The notes under the pieces were generated by a model. The model ran no database searches, had not been told where the DNA came from, and saw only the letters and a list, made by a program, of their open reading frames with translations. Of a stretch of 64,000 bases of DNA, positions 32,612 through 44,042 are shown one piece after another (within the stretch, counting starts at the first letter, position 1; each line of letters starts with the position of its first letter). A program made the position numbers and the translations under genes. This DNA comes from Hesseltinella vesiculosa (lineage: Eukaryota > Mucoromycota > Mucoromycetes > Mucorales > Cunninghamellaceae), in NCBI GenBank assembly GCA_002104935.1, contig MCGT01000022.1, positions 186,001 to 250,000 of the forward strand. Reading direction: 5' to 3'.

Positions 32612-34489
32612 CTAGTCCTTCTTCTCGTGATCATCGTCCTCGGTGGGCTGAATAGGCATATTGGTTCCTTGAGGCTGACGGGTGTGGTTGATGTAAAATA
32701 CAATAGCACTGAGACCAAGCATCACCAGCGTGATTTTCAGGCCATGGTCGCCAACGAACACCAAGATCTTTTGCACGATCGATACACCTCGAGGCACATC
32801 AGTGGTTTGGCCGTGAAGCTCATCCGTATGTTGGAGAGCCGCAAACAAGGCTTCGGGCTGAGTCGTGGTAAATCCTTCCCCGTTCAAACCTTCCTTGAAA
32901 TACAATTTTTTCTGAAATAATAATAAAAGCGTCAGCTAGCTGCTTGCCTGGGACTTTTCTTTTTTTTTTTTACCTTGGGATCAAGGACGACAAGGCCAGG
33001 GAGGTCCTTGGCATCAACGTTATACACACGCTTGACAAAGGTCGACCACTGTTTGGCGTTCAACTGGGCAAAAGTCACAGGCAAATCGTAACCAGAAGAC
33101 TCCCAATCCAATGAAACAGCCAAGAACCCAGCATCGGTTTGCTCATTGGCCGTCAAGTAAAGCGCCACAAGACGTTTGCCCTTGAGGACTTCGTTGGCAT
33201 TATGGGAAGCAAGGGTGGTCACCAAGGGGTATTTATGGCTGTCGACCCAGTCGGCCCAGGTGGAAGAGGGACCGTCATTCACCGATTGCACTTGGCCTCC
33301 GTGTTTGATCATCACCAAGCGAGGGAGCTTACCAGCACCCTTGAGTTCCTTGTCAATCTTCTTGTCAGCTGTCACATACACAGGCAGTTTATCCATGCCC
33401 TGGACAGCAACTTGTTCAATGGCCTCCTGCAAAAAAAAAAAAATGGGGGGAGTGAGCTTCTGGCCATGCGCTTGCCCTTGCCTATAACGTAGTCTCGTCT
33501 CTCTTTGCACTTACCAGATTGGTATCTTTGGGAGAATGGATATATACAAGGGACACGGGTTCAGCTTGGATCTTGGCCAAAGCATCGTAGCTCACCACTT
33601 CAAACGCCGGGCCAGTCATTTTCTTCACGTACGTTTTAAAGCTGTCCAATTCACGCTTGCCATTGTATACGAAACGATGACCACGGTTGTAGCTAGGACA
33701 AAAAAAAAAAAAAGGACATGGGTTCGCTCCTATCCACCTGCTCCTCCGGAGGTCACTGCCGACTTACAATGCCAACGTTGGCAGCCCGCCCACATTTTCA
33801 GCTGCACAGATGTCTGGAGGATAAAACGGAAGGCTTAAGTTCCCTGAAGAAAATGAAAAAGCTGGTGTTTCCTACCTCGTTGCGTTTCACAGTTGACTTC
33901 ACCGAGGTTGATAGGAGACGAAGCTTGCTCCATCGCCAGATTTTCCCAGACTGGGGCCAGGTTCTTGCAGTGACCACACCAGGGCGCATAAAACTTAATA
34001 AACCAAGAACTGGTAGATTCCTTAATACGGGTCAGAGTGTCCAGGTCATTGATGGGGATAGAGCGAGAAATGGGGCTAGACAGGATATGCTGCTCAAGAA
34101 CAGGCTGCCAGGAGTTTTTGGTCGCATCGACGGTGTTTACCAAAGCGCCTTCGCTAAACAGGCGGAACTGAGCCTGGTCAAAATCTGGGCAGGCTTCCTT
34201 GTTGCAGTCCACCTGGCCAAAATAAACGCCAAACGATTGCCAGTCACTGTAGTTGTCACTAAACGATTGCCATTGATCAGCTATCGAAGAAAGTTAGTTG
34301 GATGAAACTGAGCCGAAAAAAAAAGAAAAGGTGTATAAACTTACCGAGGTCGTTTGTAGCTGTGTAGAGAATTAGCCAATGGTTGTTTGCTGTCTTTGTC
34401 TTCACTTGCGATTCATTCAAAGAAATGAAGGCCAGAGCTTTTGCGAAAAGACTGAAGCAAACACTAAGAGTCCAGAGCCGCGATACCAT
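32612..34489 (-). CDS. Membrane-anchored protein disulfide isomerase, TMX3-like
   Basis: A spliced minus-strand gene from ATG 34489 to TAG 32612, about 500 residues. A signal peptide ([20 protein letters not shown]) is followed by a redox-inactive thioredoxin-like region. The active thioredoxin domain has [19 protein letters not shown], then [19 protein letters not shown], with the cis-Pro split from the CGHC motif by two introns. Two further thioredoxin-like folds follow. A single transmembrane helix ([20 protein letters not shown] region) sits near the end, and the cytosolic tail ends EKKD, close to the KKKD retrieval tail of human TMX3. It should form or isomerise disulfides in the ER lumen. 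The tail does not fit the strict KKxx rule. Confidence 0.82.
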
Positions 34490-35353
34490 GTGATTTGCAA
34501 AAGAAAAGAAGCAAAAAGAAAAAAAAAAAAGAAAAAAGCGAAACGCTGGTCTTCCACAGACAAAAAAAAACTCAGTTACCAATCATGGCTTCTACTCAGC
34601 ACTGACTAAAAGCACCATCGGTTTGCTTTAGAATGTAAGACGACAGGACCGGCTGGACGACTTGGACGCAGGCACAAGGAGTGGTGTACGCTATAGAATG
34701 CTCCAGTTGCAGAAAGGAGTAGCCAAACGACCAGGCTCAATTTATTACTGAGAGCGGACCGCTTTAGTGCACTTAGTGGCATGTTCGCGTCTGTCTTTAT
34801 GACTGGCTGCGCTGGTTTTTAATTTTATATGGTGTCCGGCCCGGTTGCTTTCAAAGAGGTCCGTTTTTGGCCCCACTTGCCATCTTTGGACCAAGCAGTA
34901 AATTCCTCAGCGTGCCCTGCACCTCTTCATGTTTGGAGACCTTGTAACCCTCTGCACATCACCAGCCTCAACATAGCCATGAAACCTCCTTTGAAAAGAC
35001 AGCAAGAGACTGGATGAAGCAATGCCGTCAGAGAATGCGTGGAGAACCCAGAAAATATGCACAAGACTCATATTTTTTTCCCTACCAGTAAGCTCGAGCC
35101 ATTCATGATGTCCTGAATGAAAAAGAAGGTTAATTCTCCGATTATGACCAGACTCGTTACATGATCAAGAAAAGGTGTCATCTTGAATGCTTGCTTTGGG
35201 ATCTCACGTTTTTGAACGCGCAATTCCCAAAACCAAGCATCCCAATAAACCTCCAGGTCGAAAAAATAAAAAAAAAAGAGTAGCTGGGCAAACATTTCAA
35301 AAAAAAAAAAAAAGCAAAGCCTCAACCCTGGAACGGGGAGAAGCAAAAAAACG
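34490..35353. other. Intergenic region between the PDI gene and a tRNA gene
   Basis: PDI promoter on the left. No ORF with family signal. A-runs near 34520 and 35300. Confidence 0.5.
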
Positions 35354-35426
35354 TGCCTCTTGAGGGGCTCGAACCCTCGACTTTCAGATTATGAGACTGA
35401 CGCTCTGCCAACTGAGCTAAAGAGAC
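35354..35426 (-). tRNA. tRNA-Met (CAT anticodon)
   Basis: 73 bases read on the minus strand fold as a full cloverleaf: acceptor arm GTCTCTT paired with AAGAGGC (one G-T pair) plus discriminator A; D arm TAGCTCAGTTGGCAGAGC; anticodon loop CTCATAA (anticodon CAT) in a TCAGT/TCTGA stem; T arm GAGGGTTCGAGCCCCTC. No intron. The lack of the initiator features (AT 1-72 pair, GGG/CCC anticodon stem) points to elongator Met. A second copy at 60537 differs by one base in the D loop. Confidence 0.93.
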
Positions 35427-35754
35427 CACATGACTGCTAAACCTATCGGTGTTTGAAGAATTTTCGCACTAAATTTTCGGTCATTCGGGGCCGTTTATCC
35501 GGAATTTGTCCGCCAATGGTAGTATGGTTTGATTTTCCAAATTTGGAAGCTCAGGCACCTTCAAGGAGACTACTTTTGTTGTCAACGATGGTGCTGTCCA
35601 GCCATTCCTGCCTACAATTCTTTTTTTTTTCAGGCACCAGCATTCCAAGGAGGTGAGGGGCTTTTTTATTTTTGCTGTTGTCAACGCGCAGGCTTCTTTT
35701 TTTTCTTGCGTCTCTTTTTTTTTTTTTGCCACAAAGATACCCCACCTATAAACT
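35427..35754. other. Intergenic region between tRNA and GOLPH3 genes
   Basis: Contains T-runs near 35621, 35697 and 35715 in the pyrimidine-rich leader of the next gene. No gene seen. Confidence 0.5.
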
Positions 35755-36619
35755 ATGCTGTTGAGACAAGCCAAAAGAAGAATCACCCCACAGCAGAGAG
35801 TGGCCAATGTATGCGAGGTTGAAGACGCTCTCCCACCGAAGCCAGTGCTGACACTGGCAGAGCAGCTTGTCCTTCTGAGCCTTTTTGACCAGGTAGAGAC
35901 AACAGAAAAAAAAAATGGGCGATGCCAACACCTTTTCTTTCAAGGAACACCTCTCCTTCTGGAACGATACGACCAGTTACGCACTGCGTGCATGCTTGTT
36001 AATCGATCTGGCTTTGAGTGGACGGATCGTGCTAAAAAAATCTACCAGCAAAAAACTCGAAAACTGGCCCGTGTTTGTACGAGATTCGACCAAAATCGGC
36101 GAGCCTGTGCTGGACGAGACACTGGAGCGCATAGATCACATGACCAAGCCACGGACGCTGCCAGCATGGATCGACCTGCTGTGCGGGGACGTCTGGCTGT
36201 GGACACTGATCAAGTATCATCTGAAACACGCTCGCACACGCCTGGCCGAGGGTCTTGTTTCCAAGGGTATCATCAAAACCAACGTGACCTCACTTTGGAT
36301 GATGAATTATGTGACCTACCCATGGCGTGATCACCACTACAAGACCATGTTTTGCCAGCAAGTGACTGATTTTTTATTGATGGAGGCTTCTGTAGATCAC
36401 GAAAGTGCCTGGCTACGAATGGCGGCACTCATCAGCGTTGCTTATCTGGTCAATGTCCTGCAGCCAATCCTTCACCACCTGCCAAAAAAGCTGCAAAGAA
36501 AAGCCCTGCAGCGAGCGACCCTGCTTCTCAGCCAACTTTCTCAGCCAACTGACCATCTATCCCCTGAACGGCAGGTCATTTGTGTTGTGCTACAAGCCAT
36601 CATGGAGGATGACTGGTGA
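35755..36619 (+). CDS. VPS74: GOLPH3/Vps74 family phosphatidylinositol 4-phosphate effector
   Basis: Two exons (35755-35892 and 35945-36619) separated by a 52-base intron give 270 residues. Exon 1 ends LTLAEQLVLLSLFDQ and exon 2 begins EHLSFWNDTTSYALRACLLI, together matching human GOLPH3 ([24 protein letters not shown]). LSGRIVL, VLDETLERI, LPAWIDLLCGDVW, RLAEGLVSKGII and TYPWRDHH follow the family order. The protein binds Golgi PI4P and retains glycosyltransferases in the Golgi. An unspliced reading from ATG 35915 (MGDANTF) would lose the conserved N-terminal helix, so I prefer the spliced model. The N-terminal tail is short and basic, with room for the enzyme-tail binding seen in yeast Vps74. 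Confidence 0.88.
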
Positions 36620-37860
36620 TAGTAGAGGAACCCTATTATGAATAAAAAAAAGCGTGCGGATTTTTTTTTTTGAGCGATGCGCTTCGTGAGACTTTATGCC
36701 CGATTTGGCAACCGCATTCTCCTTGGCTCATTCCAGCCTTTTTTTTTCTTTCTTTCTTTTTTCTTTCTTGCTATGGAGACAATGCTCTGTGCTTTGGGTG
36801 GAAGAGTGTAGAACTTCAGACCAGTTAGTTCTGTACCGTTTTCAAAAAGATCGATGGAAAAAACGATGGCACACTGGCCGTTGAAGAGCGACACCCTGCC
36901 TTTTCCCCTCTTTTTTTTTTAAAAGTCTTCCTGTTTACGATTCGTCACATCCAAATCGTGATACGTATGGAAGATGAGAGCTCTTCGATCAGGGCAAACT
37001 TCCCAGCACAAAAATGTAAGCTAAAAAAAAAAAAAAAAAAAAAGTCTGCCCTGCGTCATGGCAGCGGTGTGCTTGGTTGTCCTTTTGCCTATGTCAAGCT
37101 CCTTGTCACAACGTCTAAGAAGCCTGCCACTTTCGTCGCAGCTATTTTTCATCATTTCGTACTCGTACTCAAACGATTTTTGATGTTTTTTGCCCTGATT
37201 TTTTTTTTTTTTTTCCTGAGATCTGGACAATTTCAGAGGCCAACCCTTTTGATTTTTTTAAAAAAAGGCGATGCTATAAATCATGTTTGGGCTGCTAGAT
37301 TAGCGTGATTTTTTTCACAGGAGCTAGCTATAACAAGTGGAGTTGATTTTGAAAAATTCAGGTCAATTGGTGGTGGCCGCCCTGCCAATTTGGTACGGAT
37401 TTAGTTTTTGGTTGGCATTTTCTTCAGCCAAAAAAAGAAGAAAAAAAAGGAACCGCCAGCCAAAAACCAATTCAAACTCAGATAAGCCCTCTTTTTTTTT
37501 AACCATTGTCTGCTGGCGCTGTTCATTACATGCAGAGATATGGAGGTGGTTGAGGGTGCTGGTAGCTGTTGCCATGCAATAGACACGGGCATGGGCATTT
37601 AGTATCATAACGATGCAATGCCTTTTGGGGAATAATTCTCACCTGGAAGGCTGACAGAAATTCATTTTTGAACAGTCAAGTCCAAATGGTCAACGTCACC
37701 GCCTTTTTTTCTTCCTGACCAGACGACGCTGAAGTGAAGGGCAGCACACTGAACTCGATGCATGAATGGCGACCGCAGGTGGCTTTTTTAAGAGAAAATA
37801 AAACCCAGAGGCCCGATCCCGCCTTTCTTTCTCCACTTTTTTTTTTTTTTTTTTACTTCG
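36620..37860. other. Intergenic region of 1.2 kb
   Basis: No supported gene. One minus-strand segment near 36780-36890 (FSIDLFENGTELTGLKFYTL in translation) looks protein-like, but no start or second exon could be attached. A-runs near 37025 and T-runs near 37200 and 37840. Confidence 0.45.
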
Positions 37861-38869
37861 ATGGACGAATTCAACTTTGACGATGATGTCTTTAGTGAAA
37901 CAGTTGAGAGAAAGGCCATTCCGCTGATCAAGAACTACCAAGCAAAGATCGATGAAGATGGGGTAAGTGCTATTGCATGTAGTTTTTATTTCATGCCGTT
38001 TTTTTTTACTGTGTCCCTTTTTCTAGTGGTTCCACGACATTGGTGATATTAGAGAACGCATGACGGAAAAACTCGGTCCAGGCTATGTCAAGAGTGCGAT
38101 TGAACACGACTACCTACATAGACGATACAAAGAGGCTTTGGAGAAGACCCTGATATACCTGGATATGATTGAAAACGACGACCGCTGCACGATTTTAGGA
38201 ACGAGGGAAATAAACGAAATTGGCGTGCTCTGTGGTGCGAAACTAGGGCAATGGGATCTTGTTGAAAAGCTCTTGGATGCAAAGCAGGTAAGTTTCAAGA
38301 GCCTTTGGTTTTCTTTACTCATTCGCTAACCCTAGGTTTATGGATAGACAACCTTTGAAGTGGGAAGCTTGTTGCTTCGAGGCAGATATTATCCGAAATG
38401 CGGCCGAACGGTAGATGGCATTGCCAACCTGGTGTTGTATTGTCAGCACCGGAAGCGGGACTACCAGGCTTGGCGCTTGATGGCCGAGGCATACTGGCAC
38501 GAACGGGAAAAAGGCGAGATGATGCTCCACTTGGCACATTTGTGTATGACCCGGTCGCTCCGAGTGATGACCACCTTTCCCTGGCGCCTCGACATCCCTC
38601 TCATCAGGAATCGATTCCAGAATGAAAAGACCAAGATGGAGCAATTCAAGGATACCATTGAGCAGGCAGGTGGCCAATTGGATGCCTTTGTGGCCTGGAT
38701 GGAGGCACCGTCCGACGACTCCCAGGCACAGCGACTCAAGGAACAAAACCTGGATGGTTTCTCCTGGGAAGACCTGGATTGGACAAGGATAGAATGGCTC
38801 CGGCGTTTGGATGACTCGGAAACAGGGATTGACGATCATGACGTTGAACGAGCTGTCAAAGAGATGTAA
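37861..38869 (+). CDS. TPR-like protein resembling human C8orf76
   Basis: Three exons (37861-37962, 38027-38287, 38348-38869) give 294 residues. The N-terminus is acidic (MDEFNFDDDVFSETVER), then QAKIDEDGWFHDI, followed by helical repeats: DYLHRRYKEALEKTLIYLDM, EIGVLCGAKLGQWDLVEKLL, and YQAWRLMAEAYW. The order (acidic VFSE/VFEE start, a WF motif, YRRxEYxKAL-type repeat, a W-x-x-x-AEAY repeat) follows remembered human C8orf76, a TPR protein of poorly known function. This is an eyeball alignment, so the orthology is tentative; the TPR-like nature is more secure. The last 70 residues are acidic with Trp repeats (SWEDLDWTRIEWL). No localisation signal is evident. Confidence 0.6.
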
Positions 38870-39033
38870 TAAAAGCGGGGCCTTGTGACCAAAACAGGGA
38901 GCAGATCGGAATGAAAAGCATGTGCGAAAAAAAATAAATGGCGGGGGAGGCCGGTTTTTTTTTTTCTTTCTGTTATTTTTATTTTTATTTTTTTTTCCTT
39001 GATCCCCAGTCGTTTTTGTCATCGTTTTGATTC

Positions 39034-40381
39034 ATGGCTAGGCATTACTTACAGAAACTTGGAACGGCGGCCATGCCCCTATCTCCTGTCAAGGGAGCTG
39101 TGGTGCCGTCGCTGAAATGTTTGCGCCCCTCGTTACAATCACAGCAGCGAATGTTACTGCATAACAGTCCAACAATGTCTCCCACCACAACAAGCAATTC
39201 CAGCAAAATGCTGTCCTCCAAGCCTATCAATGGCACTAGACAGCATATGTATTCAACGCTCCATGCATCGCCTGTGCTGGCCAAACAACAACCTGCAACG
39301 AATGCAACGATACCCGATGACGACCTCTCCGAGCCCGTACCAAACAGCGACCCTACTTACAGCTATGATTTCTTTGTCTATGCCGCATGGCATCCCAAGA
39401 ATCGATCGGCTAAACAACATCGTGCAAAAATGAAGATCCCTTACTGGAAACAGAAGCAGGTGGGCAATGTTGATGCTGGTGAGGATGCTTTTTTCCAGAC
39501 CTGCACGCCTGGCGGGCTGGCTCTGGGTGTTGCTGACGGTGTTGGTGGCTGGTCCGAAGTGGGCGTTGACCCTGGTAAAGTCCTGGATCCTCTATAGAAC
39601 AAGGCATTCATATTTTTTGTCTCTTCTCTCTTTAGCTTTGTTCTCTTGGACGTTGATGAACAATGCCGCCAGTGCCGCCAAATCCGAGAAACAGCTCGAT
39701 GCCCATCATATCTTGGACAAGGCCTTTGATCGGCTGGTACAAGACGGTAAAGTACAAGCTGGCAGCAGCACTGCATGCATTCTCAACATGTGCAAAGCCA
39801 CGGGCAAGATGACGACCTGCAACCTTGGCGACAGTGCATTCTTATTGATCCGGGATCAAAAAGTGGTCTATGAAAGCCCTAGCCAACAGCATTACTTCAA
39901 CTGCCCGTAAGAAGGATGAGGGATTTTTATTTATTTGGGTGGACTCACACGCATGTTTCTTGTCCTTCCGGTTTTTATTAGGTATCAGCTGACCGTGGTG
40001 CCTCAGAATTATCCAGATCGAGAATTGTACGTGACAGATATGCCCAAAGATGGCGACAAGAAATCGTTCTTCCTCAAGGACGGTGATGTCATTGTGTTGG
40101 CAACGGATGGCTATTTTGACAATGTGTACTCCCACGAAACCCTGGCCATGGTCAACAAGGAACTGGAGCAACTCTCGGAAAATGACGACGACGAATCGAT
40201 GCTGGCTCTTGTTCGCCGTTTATCAAAGTCCCTCACCGACACTGCCAAGCGCCTGTCTTTGGATCCAAAGCGACTGTCACCCTGGGCAAAAGGCGCACAA
40301 GCCCATGGAAGCAATTATACTGGTGGCAAGGTTGATGATATTGTTTGTCTGGTCACGCTCGTACGACAAGGTCATACCTAA
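39034..40381 (+). CDS. PTC7: PP2C-type mitochondrial protein phosphatase Ptc7
   Basis: Three exons (39034-39574, 39636-39906, 39982-40381) give 403 residues. The N-terminus is basic, Ser-rich and lacks acidic residues for about 80 positions (MARHYLQKLGTAAMPLSPVK), fitting a mitochondrial presequence. The catalytic domain has GEDAFF, GVADGVGGWSEVGVDP (metal-binding DGVGGW, the Ptc7 form of the PP2C motif), STACI, NLGDSAFLLIR, VIVLATDGYFDNV and KVDDIVCLVTLV. Ptc7 dephosphorylates matrix proteins and supports coenzyme Q synthesis in yeast. Intron 1 lies directly after the catalytic DGVGGW segment; retaining it would introduce an early stop. The gene follows the C8orf76-like gene in the same direction after 164 bases. 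Confidence 0.9.
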
Positions 40382-40678
40382 ACCCGCCTTTCTCCCCCTC
40401 CCCCTCCCCTTTCATGCTTGTAGATTAGAAAAAAAAAAAGTCACCATCATTAAACATCCTCCTTCGTTCTTTGCACACAACTTTCTATGCTATCTTCCAT
40501 CAGAAAAGAAAGAATAAGTAAAAAAAAAAAACGACGCTTTTTTTTTCAGTTAGTGCCAGTATTGCGGCGTTTGAATGGTGGCCCTCCCAAGAAAAAAAAA
40601 TAAAAAACTTTGGGCCCCAGAGCCCTTCCGTTTCTTCTTCTTTTTCTCCCCTTTTTTCATCTCTTTAAACAGCTCATT

Positions 40679-41471
40679 ATGGTCAAGTTCATCAAGGCTG
40701 GTAAAGTATGTATCATCACACCAATGAACACCGTTGCCTACGAAAAAAAAATGACGATCGTCGACGAAAAAGAAACGGATGGATGGATGGATGGATAAAA
40801 AATGAAAAAGCAACTCACCCATTCCATTTTCATTTTGAATCGATCAGGTTGTCGTTATTTTGCAAGGTCGTTATGCTGGCAAGAAGGCCGTTGTTGTCCG
40901 CAGTAAGTGACAATAGTCTAGATCATTCCCAACAACGACACTATCAACATTCTACGCCCGAGATTCAGCCAGCATGCACCGATCAGCTACTCAACTGTCC
41001 CCCTTTTTTTTCCCTTTTGCTTGATTAGACCACGACGAAGGTACCAAGGAACGTGGCTACGGTTTTGCCGTCGTTGCTGGTGTCGAACGCTCTCCCTTGA
41101 AGGTTACCCGCAACATGGGTAAGAAGAAGGTTGCCAAGCGCTCCCGCGTCAAGCCCTTCATCAAGGTTGTCAACTACAACCACATGATGCCCACTCGGTA
41201 AGCTCAAGATGAACAAACTCGGACGTCTCGTGCTTACCTTTTTATTCCAGTTATGCCTTGGATTTGGAACAAATCAAGGGTACCATCTCTGCTGACACCT
41301 TCAAGGAACCCTCTCAACGTGAAGATGCCAAGAAGGTAAGAAAGAGGAGCGTGCTGGGATTCGATCAACTCATTTTTTTTTGTTCCTGTCATGTAGGTCA
41401 TCAAGAAGTTGTTCCAAGAACGTTACCAAACTGGCAAGAACAAGTGGTTCTTCAACAAGCTCCGATTCTAG
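40679..41471 (+). CDS. RPL27: Large-subunit ribosomal protein eL27
   Basis: Five exons (40679-40705, 40848-40902, 41029-41197, 41251-41335, 41397-41471) give 136 residues, exactly the eukaryotic eL27 length. It begins [20 protein letters not shown] (KOW motif, RNA-binding) and continues [33 protein letters not shown] and ends [11 protein letters not shown]. Introns interrupt after nine codons and again in the KOW region, a pattern typical of fungal ribosomal protein genes. The leader is a T/C-rich tract without a clear TATA box. Intron 1 carries a GGAT tandem repeat. Codon use is the most biased in the window. Confidence 0.96.
40777..40796 (+). repeat. Tetranucleotide microsatellite (GGAT)5
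   Basis: Five uninterrupted copies of GGAT inside intron 1 of the eL27 gene. Likely length-variable between strains. Confidence 0.9.
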
Positions 41472-42574
41472 ATCAACCCCTCCTTGCCTTTAGATCCTCA
41501 GCTCGTTGTTTTTTGGCCGCTTGACAAATAAAAAAAAAGCATCGAAACCATCTCGCGACTTTTTTTTTTTTTATCTTGTGTCCTAAGCTAGGTCTGTCAC
41601 TTCTGCATTCTGCCTTGAAAGGACGTCGACTAAAATCCAGGGAAGACATGATTCAAATCACTGAGAGTGGATCGGATACCAACAGCAACAAATCAATGAG
41701 GACATCTTTAAGATAGGAACAAAAATGCCGGTGTCGTTGGGAACGATGCGCTAGAGCTTGGTGGGCTATGGCCGAAGTACAACAGGGTTCATTTTGTTCT
41801 GAGAGAAGTGAAAGAGGATATGCTTGCTATTTGAGCGAGAAGAGCACGTGGCTTACTTTATCATGGTAACGAAAGGAAAACCACTCAAAAATGCCACTAA
41901 TACTGAAATTAGAAGACAAAAGCATTGAGTAAATGAAGGAAAAAAAGGAGGTCTTTCTCACGCATGACGTCTACACCTTTAAAGATGTCAAAAGAGAGTA
42001 TGCTGTCGTCGACGCTGAACGTCAAACCAACTATGAAGTTGGGAAGAACATATGGTTTTCCTGTTGCCTACTAAAACCATCCAAAAACCAGCAAACGCAT
42101 TGGCCAAGCGATTTTTATATATTGCCATCAACCATACGTGGGTCGAGGCAAGAAGGTTTCCAAAAAAAAAAAAAATAAAAAAGCATCGAGGCCAATTCCT
42201 AGAGCCTGAATTGCTTTTCTTATTTCAGGATGGTCTAGATCATGAAGCCGTTAAACATGTATAAAAATTCACCCATTGACCTTTTGATAAGACTCATTGC
42301 TTTAAAACGCTTAACACACATACACATGATATGTATGTACGCACTTCTCCTCGGGTTTGTCGTTTGCAATCGACAAGGAGCGAGAAAAAGCGAGAAATCC
42401 CAGGTAAAAAAATCGCCGCTTTTTTTGCTACGTGACCGACAAAAAGCGATGCCAACCTCTTTTTTTTTTTTTTTTTTTGTATTATGATTATAAATATCAC
42501 TTTTATTTTTTATTCCTGCCCTATATACCGGTATTACAGTATTATAAAACAGGGGACCAGGCTCCTTTCTATTT
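41472..42574. other. Intergenic region of 1.1 kb
   Basis: Downstream of eL27 and up to the left duplication copy. ORFs (for example 41933-42178 plus) lack family signal. T-runs near 41560 and 42460. Confidence 0.45.
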
Positions 42575-43985
42575 CTAAATAGTTGATACCCCACCCTTCT
42601 TTTTATGTGCTCGAATGCTAGCTAAAGCTGATAATACCGTAAAAGAGCACAATGGTTTTTAATACAGTAATTGCCATGGAAGAAGGTGCAAAGGAAAAAG
42701 CGCCTCTCTTTTTCGGCACGGTGAATGACGGGGAAGGCTCGCCCCCATCTCTACACAAACTTAACCTGGAGGTCTGTGCTTTTAACCATGGAAATTTGTC
42801 GTCCTATTGTACTTGTATGCAAAATTTGGGATGATTCGATTTTTTTTGGACCAACCTCTTATTTTAGCCAAAAAGGCAAAGGGAGGCTGGAAGGTTCCCT
42901 TTGCTTTTGGTAAAAAAAGATGCAGTATGTAAATCAGTTTCGGACGATGTAATTGATGTAAACTTTTGCGTGGGTGCAGGGCCTCATAAAAGGCATGGAT
43001 GGTGGAAAAATCGGGTCATCCAGTGGAGGTCACCCAGCCAACTTGTTGCGTCGCTCGTTTCGAGACGTCCCATCCCTCAGCTAAAAAACGATGGAAAAAA
43101 AAGAAGATCCCCAGCCAACATACGCCGTTTCAAATTCCGATCGGCTATCGCCTTTCTTCCCACCTTTTTTTTTATGCGCCCTTCTTTTCCTTGGTCCCTT
43201 GCTCTCTTTCCTATACGCATGTCTTTTAGCGAAGAAACAAGAGGGAAATATGTAAGTGAGATAAGATAAGAAACACAGAAAGCCATTCAAAGCAATGTTT
43301 ATTTTACGTTTTTTTTTTTTTCTCCAAACGTTTAGTCATTGTCAAATCGAAAGAGTAAGATCGGATAAGATGCTTGCCACAGAACAAAGCTGCAGGTCGC
43401 TTACCATTGACTCTTTTTGTTCTAGAGAACATGGAAGACAATTGGCGTAGGCCAGGTCCTGAAGCTACTCATCCTCCACACAACATGGAGCCTCCTCATT
43501 CAGATTCTGCCCATGGTCATCCCTTCCGTCATAGCCCATTCCCCCAGCTCTTGCCTACTACAGACACTTCGTCGCTGCAAGCCCAGCGGTTCCTCTCTTC
43601 GTTTGTATGACCATGTTGACATGCCATCGCGCCAATACTGACCTCCATCTCGACTTCCTGGCCAAGTGATCGCACAGAATGAGCGCAAGCTTCGCCACCA
43701 AAAGCGCGTCGACCGGACCAAAAACAGCCCTCGCGGCTGCACCCTGACGACCACTGCCCACATGGAAAACGCCATCAGTTTGAGAGGTTTACTGTATTGA
43801 TCGTGACAAAGTGGAAAAAGCACTGGCCCAAGGCGAACTGTACCAAGGCCTGCTGCGGATCAATGCCAAGAAACCCATCGACGCCTTTGTGACCTGCGAT
43901 GCTCTCGGCAGCGATGTTTTTGTGTGCAATGCTCGTACCCGCCATCGTGCTCTGGAAGGATACCTGGTGGCCATACAACATCCTG
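42575..43985 (+). repeat. Segmental duplication, left copy (degraded)
   Basis: About 1.4 kb that aligns almost base for base with 47943-49324, in direct orientation. It begins at CTAAATAGTTGATACCCCACCC and ends at CCATACAACATCCTG. Differences are mostly substitutions and short indels, several inside the coding part. It includes the promoter, leader and 5' coding portion of the DIS3L2-type gene. Confidence 0.92.
43431..43985 (+). pseudogene. Broken 5' fragment of a DIS3L2-type exoribonuclease gene
   Basis: Starts [20 protein letters not shown], parallel to [20 protein letters not shown] of the intact gene at 48776. A small deletion before codon 60 shifts frame and gives a stop at 43608-43610. 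Beyond it the sequence can still be followed to the codons for LEGYLVAIQ, where similarity stops abruptly near 43985. The OB-fold, RNB and S1-like parts are absent. It is a truncated, frameshifted duplicate. Confidence 0.88.
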
Positions 43986-44042
43986 CTTGAAGAGCAAAAG
44001 AGAAAAATATGCTCGTAAGAGGAGATCCCTTTTTTTTTTGTC

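Noticed and set aside
36660..36894. Minus-strand segment FSIDLFENGTELTGLKFYTL
   Set aside because: Looks protein-like but has no ATG, no attachable exon and ends in Lys/Arg low complexity; kept only as a note.
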